DNA from: Parachlorella kessleri
Taxonomy: Eukaryota; Chlorophyta; Trebouxiophyceae; Chlorellales; Chlorellaceae
Reading direction: 5' to 3'
Assembly (NCBI GenBank): GCA_001598975.1
Contig: BBXU01002979.1
Coordinates: forward strand, 1-15,565
DNA length: 15,565 bases
This document shows positions 1-8,100 of the stretch, in pieces (within the stretch, counting starts at the first letter, position 1; each line of letters starts with the position of its first letter). The notes below the pieces were generated by a model. It searched no databases, was not told the origin of the DNA, and was given only the letters and a program-made list of their open reading frames with translations. The position numbers and the translations under genes were made by a program.

Positions 1-1434
1 GGCGCAGCCCTTGCTGGCGCAGGGCGTGTTGGTTGCCAATTGAAGATGGGATGTCCGTCGCAAGACTGGGCGGCTCAGCGGTGTGGCGGGACTTTGCTGC
101 GTCGCTTGGCAGAGGTTAACAGCGCGTGATTCAGTGGGCAGCGCACAGGCAGTAACGTGGGCCTCTGCTCTGTTGACTACATGCTCCTCACAGCACACGC
201 CAAGGGGGGGTGCTGCATGGGGCGCCGACCGACAGACCCAGGGCATGGCCCAGCATTGCCGTCCCGTCGGGTGCTGGGCTGGACTGCCCTTAGCACGCCC
301 AGCGTGCGGAAGGGAGCAGAGCTTACGTTGAGGTATCTTCCCTGGTGCAGGCCTCGAGTGTTCTTGACCCCATTGAGGTCCCCACAGACCTCAAGCTGCT
401 CAACTCGAGATTACCACGGGCAAGGTGAGGTTTCCATAATAATAACAATAAATAATAATAAAAACTGGTAAAGCCCCGCGTGGGTGCTTGGCATCAGCAA
501 GCCCTGCACCCCCTTGAAGGGCCAGCTGGTATAGCTTGGCATTGCCGGCGATTGCCTATGAGCTTGGTAAGCGCTGAAGGCGCCTTCCCTGGGTGATACA
601 AGACCTTGCCGGAAGCGTAGCCAGGTATGAAGTGGCGGACGCCTTTGGGTGTGGAGTGACAGTTTGCAGGGGCCCTGGCTGTCTGTCACGCAGACACACA
701 AGCTCTGCTGCTCCACTGGTGCTTATGGTTGAGGGGTCCAACCCAGCTGGCACTCCTCCTCTGCTGTAGTCCTATGTGCGGAAGCCATCGGTGGTTGCCA
801 GCTATACATGCTATGGCGAACTGCATGACGCCCAGCAATGCCCTGCCAACCTCCCATTGGACGGCTGCTTCTCCCCCTCCTTCCTCGTTGCAGGTACAGC
901 AGCGGGCCGGGGCTGATCACGATCTTGGCGGAGGAGTGCAGGGACTACCGGGAGTTCACCCTGGGGCCCGCGGAGCTGCCCGAGTTCCAGATGCCCCGCG
1001 CCAGCCAAGACGGCGAGCTGCCGGCGGGCGGCAGCCCCCGCAGAGGCGGGCGCGGCAAGGCGCCCGCTGGGCGCAAGGGCGCCGCCGCCAGCGGCGGCAA
1101 GGCCGCCGGCCTGCCGGTGCTGGCAGCAGTGGCCGCGGCGGCGGCTGCGCCGCCGCCGAGCGGCGAGCTGGCGTCAACCAAGGGCAGCTGCGCGCTGAGC
1201 GTGGCGGACACGGCGTGGGACAGCGCAGCACTGCCGCCCTCTGCGCTGAGCTCCGTCGAGCTGGCCTCTCCTTTTGCGCCGCTCGCCACCTGCGAGCAGC
1301 CGGCCGCAGCCTCGGCAGGGGGCCGGCCGCAGCAGGGGCAGCAAGGGCAGGATAGCAGCGGCGGCGATGCCAAGCGGCCTAGCATGCCGCCCCCCTCTCC
1401 CAGGGCAGCAGCACTAGACTCGGCGGCCCTCTAG
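1..1434 (+). CDS. Unidentified protein, 3' part of a spliced gene
   Basis: I do not recognise this gene, and its 5' part lies left of the window. The last exon, 894-1434, follows a pyrimidine-rich tract ending TTGCAG and runs to a TAG stop. The exon before it ends at 424 (CAAG before GTGAGG) and begins at 351, or possibly earlier at 303 or 294, because the frame stays open back to a TAG at 291-293 and those sites also have AG acceptors. The junction 424/894 makes an Arg codon and gives an ordered stretch including DPIEVPTDLKLLNSRLPRAR and then YSSGPGLITILAEECRDYRE. After about 35 residues of the last exon the protein becomes a tail of about 140 residues rich in Ala, Gly, Pro and Ser, probably disordered. 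A further exon ending near 25 is possible but its donor (GTGTTG) is weak. No signal peptide, membrane segment or catalytic motif is visible in the part present. The exon structure is fairly sure; the function is unknown. Confidence 0.65.
436..466. repeat. AT-rich trinucleotide-like repeat in an intron
   Basis: Imperfect AAT/AAC units (ataataacaataaataataataaa core) lie just after the GTGAGG donor at 425, inside the 425-893 intron of the unidentified gene. It stands out against the GC-rich surroundings and looks like an ordinary microsatellite. Confidence 0.6.
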
Positions 1435-2709
1435 CATCCATAGTATGGGTGTGCGGTTGCTTCGCCTGACGGCCTGGCCCCTGGGGCACCGGATAACTCC
1501 CCAAGGCGGTGCTGGTTTGTTTTACCCACGCCACCCCGTGCGTAGGCTTCCTCGGTATGCTGGCGCCTTGTGGTCACCATCTTTGTAAATGGGGACAGGC
1601 AGTGCGAAATGAGGTGTGGATTGGTTGCCTTTGCTGAGCACAGTCCGGACCTCGTGACTTTTGCTGTAACTCAGGCCTTTGCCGTATCAGGTTTCACCAG
1701 TTGCTGCTGCACAGCGGCCCTCTGTATCAATTCTGTGCCGGTGTCCCCAGACAGACGTTAACGGTGGGTTGTATGGGATGTTTTAGGAGTGAGCCGGGCG
1801 ACATTGATGTATGGAGAGCTACGTGAGAACGAGTGAGAACTTCCCGGCACTTTCCTTGCCTTGATGTGGTTTTGCACTGCCGTGCATCCAGGCTTGCTGC
1901 TGATTGTGGGGTTCCCCTGTGGCGTGCTTTCTTGTGACTTGCTTATTCATTTCGTTGGCTGCCCCCAGGGCATGCTGCCGTTGCTGCAGCCTACTGGCTT
2001 GCGTTGAAGCTTCTGGCCTGCCCGGGAAGCGTTGTGTTGTTGTAGGTTGATGCCTGTGCTGAACTGCCGTACCTGCATACACCTGTGTACCTCTACCGCT
2101 GCGGCTGTTTATTCGTTTGCTGTGTCCTGCAAGCAGGTTTCTGGATTCATGTACTGGTGCAGGTGCGCTCTGGCTGCCCTTGCTTTTTTTTTGTTGGCCG
2201 TACGTCCTTCCCACTGAGGGGCCCTCCGTTAAACTGCTATATTTGTAAAGTGTAACTTCACCCCTGCTCAGCGCAGCGGACAGTGCCAGGACTATCTGAG
2301 CTCCACCATGGAGACATTGAATGAGTCGAGTGACATTTGAAACCATGTGACTGGCGCAAGCTGTGTGCAACAGCAAAAGTGAAGACAACAACGTGTCAAA
2401 CAGAGGTATGATGCACAGGACAATATGAAAAACCGCTTGCATGCGCTGACGTTGAACAGCGCTGCCGCTGCTGCAGAAAAGCCATGACCCTTGCAGAAGC
2501 TTGCCGGTGTACACCCTACCCAACTACTGGCTGCGTCAAATGCCACTGCTCTACCCACTCGCCATCTGTTGCTGCCTAACCCAACTCCACCGCTATAAGC
2601 CCTCGTCCCGTTCACCCCCACTTGGTGGTGGCGCGGTAATCAACCCAAAATACTCGGTTGTTGAATCATTTACGTGTTTCGGTGCATCGCCACCAGGTGG
2701 TGGTGGTGG
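1435..2709. other. Convergent intergenic region with TGTAA motifs
   Basis: About 1.3 kb between the stop of the unidentified + strand gene and the stop of the AE7-like - strand gene. TGTAA occurs on the + strand at 1584-1588, 1665-1669, 2244-2248 and 2251-2255. The first is 150 bases past the stop at 1434 and is the best candidate polyadenylation signal for that gene. I did not see TGTAA on the - strand here, so the AE7 polyadenylation signal is unplaced. A 234-codon open frame on the - strand (2523-1819) has no recognisable domain and I treat it as chance. No tRNA or other RNA gene was recognised. Confidence 0.55.
1584..1588 (+). terminator. Candidate polyadenylation signal TGTAA
   Basis: TGTAA on the + strand 150 bases after the TAG at 1432-1434. 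This pentamer is the usual polyadenylation signal of many green algae, so it is the likely 3' end signal of the unidentified gene. A second TGTAA at 1665-1669 is an alternative. Confidence 0.45.
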
Positions 2710-4123
2710 TCACCCCTCAGGCCCGGTCAGGCACCTGTCAACCGTCTGTATCAGGGCGGGGTTCTCCAGCGCCGCCGCCACCCTTTCCTTGTCATTCAGC
2801 TGTTTGTTGACGGCAGCCTCAGACGCGTGGGACCCTGGGGACAGCTTAATATCCACCTGCACACCACGCTTTTTGTTAGCACCACTTGGGGGACTCACGG
2901 CAGCATGGTCAGGGTGGCGGTACGCTGTTAAGTAGGACTAGAATACTACTGCACACCAAGCAAAGGTGTGCTATTACATGGTGTCTACCCTGCTCTGACA
3001 CTCCACAGCTATCACTCCCCGCTCCCTACTACCTAACACCATGGTTGCCTTCAAATGTGAGTCTTCGCCATCTATTTACTTACCAGAACCCGATCCATTG
3101 GCCAGGGACAGGCAGAGGAGCACCCAGCGTGTCAGCTGCATCGCTTGTTGGCCCAATCAACAGTTGGCCCAGCAACCTGCCTTGCCTGGGCCACCTCTGT
3201 GTCTCAAACCCAGCCAACTTGTAACCCGCACCTCACCTTGAAACGCGGTGGAAGGACGCGTAAGAGCTTGACCCTGATACACAGCCCTATGAGGGTGGCC
3301 ATGCTGCAGTGCTCTACTGTGGGTGTGAACTGGACCCTGCAGGGCATGCAAAGCAGGCAGGCAGCGGTACTGCTTGTCCAGCGGTGACGGCATAAGGGAC
3401 ACAAAAGGTTGCTGGAGGCAGAAGAGGGGCAGCAGACGGAGGGTGCAAAGATCTGAGCCTGCTGAGCTGTTGTGGACCCACACAGGAATAGGTTTCCACC
3501 AAAAAAAATGGACCCACCCAGGAACAGGTTAGAAAAAACAGCTGTTGTGGACCCACCCAGGGAGATTTCTTTTGGTATGTATACACCTCTCAACCACTAC
3601 ACCCAAGTTGCACCAGGTCGGCCCATCAGCCTGAAGGGAAAACACCCAAACCGAGAAGTTGCTGTCCGCACACCCTGGGCGCTTGCCTTACTGTCCCGCC
3701 GCCATCATTCACATCTATGTGATCTTCTGTCACCACGCTCAGTTGCTCGAGGGTGTAGGGATGCTCTGGGTCGGTGATGTCTCGGATGTGCTGCAGCACG
3801 CAGCAACCGCGCACAGGGCCAGGTGCTCGGTGCCTGGCAGCTGAGCAAGGCTGGAGCCTGCACTTCCCAAATGCGCCGAATCTGGAAATTGAGAAAGGAA
3901 GAGCTTCAGTACCTCGAAAATCTCCAAGGCGTCAATAGCTTCCCTGCCATCTTCCCCTTCTACTCCCCGAGCTGCCTGCAGGTACGAGGGGCAGTGACAT
4001 ACGTCGCAGCTTGACTTGGGTGGGTTGCCCTGTGCCTCCTCCAGCCAACGCGGAACGGCGCACCCTTTTTGCTGTCGCTCTGCGCTCATGCACCACTGGC
4101 GCTGGGTTGATCAGTTGGTCCAT
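2710..4123 (-). CDS. AE7: MIP18/AE7/CIA2 family cytosolic Fe-S assembly protein
   Basis: The product belongs to the MIP18 (DUF59) family: AE7 in plants, CIA2/FAM96 in animals. In that family it works with the CIA1 WD40 protein and MMS19 to pass 4Fe-4S clusters to cytosolic and nuclear proteins such as DNA polymerases and helicases. Five exons on the - strand: 4123-4064, 3975-3913, 3790-3687, 3336-3237 and 2856-2710. They total 474 bases, giving 157 residues, typical for the family. Landmarks are [11 protein letters not shown] at residues 5-15, EIFEHIRD at 38-45, [16 protein letters not shown] from 48, [20 protein letters not shown] from 79 with the conserved reactive Cys at 86, and [20 protein letters not shown] followed by ALENP near the C-terminus. 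The ATG at 4123 is the first after an in-frame stop at 4150-4148. Introns 1, 2 and 4 are GT-AG; intron 3 (3686-3337) needs a GC donor. It lies upstream of, and in the same direction as, no close partner; CK2 alpha ends about 1 kb away. Confidence 0.95.
2873..2944 (-). repeat. Dispersed repeat, copy A, in AE7 intron 4
   Basis: About 72 bases that match, in inverted orientation, the sequence at 8851-8921 in CK2 alpha intron 3. Hand alignment gives roughly four of five bases identical, and the core GCGTACCGCCACC and ATGCTGCCGTGAGT is almost perfect. This copy ends about 13 bases before the AE7 exon 5 acceptor at 2857. No coding capacity is evident. It could be a small non-autonomous mobile element (MITE- or SINE-like), but I see no clear terminal repeats or target-site duplication. 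Confidence 0.7.
3337..3686 (-). other. GC-AG intron 3 of the AE7-like gene
   Basis: The exon ends ACAGTAAG and the intron begins GCAAGC; it ends CCCTGCAG before GGTCCAG. This junction yields [13 protein letters not shown], which matches the conserved V-R-V-x-F-T-P-T-V block of the family and keeps the frame. The GT donor five bases earlier (ACA before GTAAGG) would shift the frame, so the GC donor is required for a full-length protein. The intron is 350 bases long and contains the tandem array at 3466-3566. Confidence 0.88.
3466..3566. repeat. Short tandem repeat array, three units
   Basis: Three imperfect units begin with GGACCCAC(A/C)CAGG at 3474, 3510 and 3549, so the spacing is 36 and 39 bases. 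The first and third are preceded by GCTGTTGTGG. The units are separated by A-rich stretches, including a run of eight A at 3501-3508. The array lies inside AE7 intron 3 and I assign no function to it. Confidence 0.75.
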
Positions 4124-5131
4124 GGCAAAGGGAGTAGACAGTGACGCTTAGGTGGCGCTTGCATTAACTTTGGTGGCTGAAATCCATGGAAAGACGAAGG
4201 ACATGCGAAGGACAACAGAGCTGCAAGGTTACGTGATTGGGCGCAGGCAGTGGAGGCTGCCCAAGTGTAAAGGCCTCCAGGCCCACTCAGTTACTAGCAT
4301 GGATGGCAGGTACTGCGCACAGGGAGTGAGAGTTGAGCTGTTGAACTGGATGCACAATGCGCCTGAGTCTTGCCTGAGTTCTGAGCCAGTAGTTCTCTCC
4401 CAGTTACTGTTATAAGCGTTACCAGCGCCATGGGATTCAGTAGTCAGCCTTAGCTTCACGTCACGGGGAGGTTTGCTGACAAGAAACTCACTTAGCTCCC
4501 AGGCACCATTCCAGGCAGCCTGCCCTGTCAGCTCTCTCCTATACCCACCCCGCCGCATGACTTCTTATCCATGTTGTAGTTCAGCAGAGCAAGACTCAAT
4601 AAGCGGCACAGGACATGCAACCATATGCACGCCATGGAAGTGCTACACCGCTCGGTCACGGTGTATACCTCACAGTCCAGATTAGGGGGGGCATGTTGAC
4701 ATGCTGCAACCATGCCCTAGACATGGGACAAGCTTGCCCCGCTCCTAGAAACCCAATCATTCCCACCGCCTCTGAGAAACTCCCTGACGGCCCACGACAC
4801 AAGCGAACAAGATCTTGGAAGCCCATGTATGCTGCTCTCAGCTGGCAAGGGCCACAAGAAGACACCCACAACACTGCACTGCACGCGAGCGGCGGCATGG
4901 ATAAAGCCGCACAGCTCACACGCGACCCCAGGCACAAAGCGGGGCAGTCAGGCACCTGTTCTCAAAGCCGACCTATCAAGCCAGCCCAGCAGCTGGCCTC
5001 CAAGCCAGTGACGCCACCAATAGCTGGCCCCTGGCCTGTGGCATACGCAGCTACTGCACGCCTGCATAGTCCGACCGCGGGGCCCCCTGGCCCCTTGAAG
5101 TGCCAGCCAGCCGGTTGGCCGGCCAGCCGGC
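4124..5131. other. Intergenic region between AE7-like and CK2 alpha genes
   Basis: About 1 kb between the AE7 start and the CK2 alpha stop, both on the - strand. It should hold the CK2 alpha 3' untranslated region and the AE7 promoter. A palindrome-rich stretch of CCGG/GGCC units (ccagccggttggccggccagc) lies at 5105-5130, just past the CK2 alpha stop. A long + strand open frame (4615-5472) crosses the region but has no domain and overlaps the CK2 alpha last exon, so I do not call it. I saw no - strand TGTAA and no TATA box I would trust. Confidence 0.5.
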
Positions 5132-8100
5132 CTAAGACCCCTCCCTCGCTCTCACTGGGGCAAAGTAGGGGTGTGCCATCGCCTCCTTGGCTGTCAGCCG
5201 CTCCTGTGACAGGAGGCCGCCGGGAAAACCCGTCAGTACCCTGGGATAAGCTGGCACAGAAGAGGCTTTCGCGCATGACTGTCCTCACCGGGAGCTGCCG
5301 ATCCAGGGCTCCATTCGCAATGCCTGCTAGGTGTCGGCAACGAACCTTGCCTCTGCAAGTACCTCGCTTAGCAGCAATCCCCACCACGGCGCTCCCAGTA
5401 CCTCATGACACACACAACAGCCAGGTGTGTGTGCTCTTCACTATGCAGCAGCCATCACGAAACCATGACTAGGTCAAGAAGCATGATGGCTGATGGCACT
5501 CCCTTGGCTCAGATGCGAGTTACGCAGTACTTACAGCCCGCAGTACCTACCACAGCTTCGCCATGCCTGGGGCTAAAACACAAACATAAGTGCACCATGA
5601 CGCATCACCATGATGCATCTTAGCTGATGGGCATAGCGCAGCACCTTGCCCCCCCCCCCCCCACCCACACACACACGCCCACCCACCCACCCACACCCCA
5701 ACACACAGCACCTCTTAGTCCTGGCTGCCGGCAGGGACACATGCCCATGGGAACGACCCTACACTCGTGCGGCGACTCGCCTGGTGGTCATAGCGCAGCA
5801 GCTTGTCGATGAAGTCCATGGCCTCTGGCGACACCAGGTGCTGGTTGTCAGCGTTGACAAACCGCGTCCAGGGTTTCCGCCCGTGCTGCCCAACAAGCGA
5901 CTCCAGCTGCAATAGGCACGGCACGTTTTTTTCCTTCCGTATCCATACTTTCTTGTCCCACAGGCTTGCGCCGATGCCGCCCACGCACGGCTGGGCTAGT
6001 CATGGGAGTACTGAGTCATGCTGTTCAGCTTATGACCACCGCTTCCAGGGCTTGGCACCAGACGACATAAGTCAAGGCGCTTCACCGCTGACACAGCCGA
6101 CCTCAGGGTTGCATGCCCATCCCACCAAGCCACCCCTGCTGCGATGCTCCAGCGGACTGGAGCTTAGAACGACACCACCGTGTGGGAACAAAGGAAGTAC
6201 ACATAGGACATAGTTTAGCATACCCGAGGCAACAAACAAGCCCCACATACAGCACAGCCAGGACAAGTGAGAGCAGGGTCAACACGCGCGCCCAGAGATA
6301 TCCAACGGTTACTCATTGTGACGTAACCAAGGGCGTGCCTTGACTAACCTGCGGGTCGAGCTCCAGCCCGTACTTGTTGAGGTAGGTGTAGAAATCATCA
6401 GTGCCCAGCACCTGCTCGGGAGTGCAGCACGAAGTCAGTCATTCGATGAGTCACCGGGCAGTCGACCCAACCGTGACTCCCCCCGGGAAACAGGGCAGCC
6501 ATGGAGGGCAGGGCATGCTGAGGTGCTAGCAACAACTCAACCACGAGTGCATGCGATGGCGCAGCACCAGCGCACCCAAAAAACTGCAGCAAACGCGCTT
6601 AGACATGTGCACCGCAAGAGGGTGGGTCCCCCACCACCGGGGCAGTCACAGCCATCCCCGATGTGCACACATGCTCACCGCACAGCGGTCCCCCTTCCCA
6701 ACATAAGAACACAAATCCCACACAGCACACCACCCCACCTTGCAGATCTTGACCAGCTGGTCGTAGTTGTCGTGGCCATAAAAGAAAGGCTCCTTGCGGT
6801 ACACCATCCCCGCCAGCATGCACCCTAGGCTCCACATGTCCAGGCTGTAGTCGTAGTCCTGTACAGGGCAGACGACTGCTTGCCTTGAGCGTGACGGCAA
6901 GGCACAGCAAGTAGGGCCTGGACCAACCATTGCAGTCCAGGGACGCAGCCAAACCCAAGCAACAGAAGAGGTGGGGCCGGCTCTGCAGCCTCAGCGCACG
7001 GCAAGGCAAATATGTGACCGAGTTAGTCAATACTTTGACAAGCCGTCCTGCCACCCACCTGGAGATCCACTAGCAGCTCTGGGCCCTTGAAGTACCGCGA
7101 CGCCACCCGCACGTTGTACCTGCACGCAGCAGAAGGAGCAGTCGCATACATGCTGTCCTTGTGCCCGTGCAGTGCAGCTCTGAGAGTACTTGAGCTTGCG
7201 GCACTCCGCTAGGCTTTGCACAGAAGATACTACCCGCAACTCTGTGCGGCTTGGGTTGTGGAGGAAGAAAGCCCATTTGTTACCAGGGGATCCACACCCA
7301 GGCAGACTGGCAGCTATCCTGTTACACATACCACACCCAGGCAGGCTGGCAGCTGCCCTCTTACACATACCAGCTGCTTCCCCCGCATGCAGCCCAGTCC
7401 ATTAATGTCACACATTTGCTGCCAGTGACACCAGAGCTGACTTGATCGGCAGCCGCCTCAGGGACAGAAGGTATATGAAGCTGTGTCGAAGCGCCCCCAC
7501 CCCTAACCCAGCCCGCACCACTCACTCTCGGCCAGGGTGGTAGAACTCTGCCAGGCCCCAGTCTATCAACCGCAGCTGCCGCTTCTCATGATCAATCATC
7601 ACCTGAAGCAAAGTCTCGCGAACTGTTGGGCAAGGCAACTGATGAAGGCCTGCTAGGAGACGACCGGGCATGGAACAGGCGCCACCAACAGTTGTAGAAG
7701 TACTAGCCTGGCAGCATGGTGCACACACATGAAAGCGACGCAGTGAATAGCTTGTGTGACCGGCAACTGGGATGGCCAACAGGCAGGGGCTGGTGCGAGC
7801 TGACATGCGGCAAAGGCCGCGACACCCGCGTGGAACGCGGTCGCGAGGAGGGACTCACATTGTGCGGCTTGACGTCACGGTGCATGATGCCCTTGGAATG
7901 GCAGAAGTCCAGCGCCTGGCAGGAGAGAGAGAAAGGAAGCAGAAAAGGTAGTCAGTCAACAACTGACCAAGCCGACTGGTTCTCAACCCCAGGCACCAGC
8001 CTCCAGTGAACATGCTCAGTGCACGATGGTGAGAGTGCTAGGTACAAGCCAACAAAGATACGGCTTCAAAGCTGAAATCTGCATCCCAGGACCTCACTCA

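Noticed and set aside
1819..2523. 234-codon open frame on the - strand
   Set aside because: No recognisable domain, mixed composition, and it lies in convergent intergenic space between two genes with good models.
3466..3566. Repeat-spacer pattern that could suggest a CRISPR array
   Set aside because: Only three imperfect units, A-rich non-unique linkers, inside a spliced eukaryotic intron.
5105..5130. CCGG/GGCC palindromic stretch as a transcription terminator
   Set aside because: It lies right after the CK2 alpha stop, but hairpin terminators are not expected for Pol II genes; it is more likely simple GC-rich sequence.
4615..5472. 285-codon open frame on the + strand
   Set aside because: It overlaps the CK2 alpha last exon and intron on the other strand; the protein is low-complexity with no domain.
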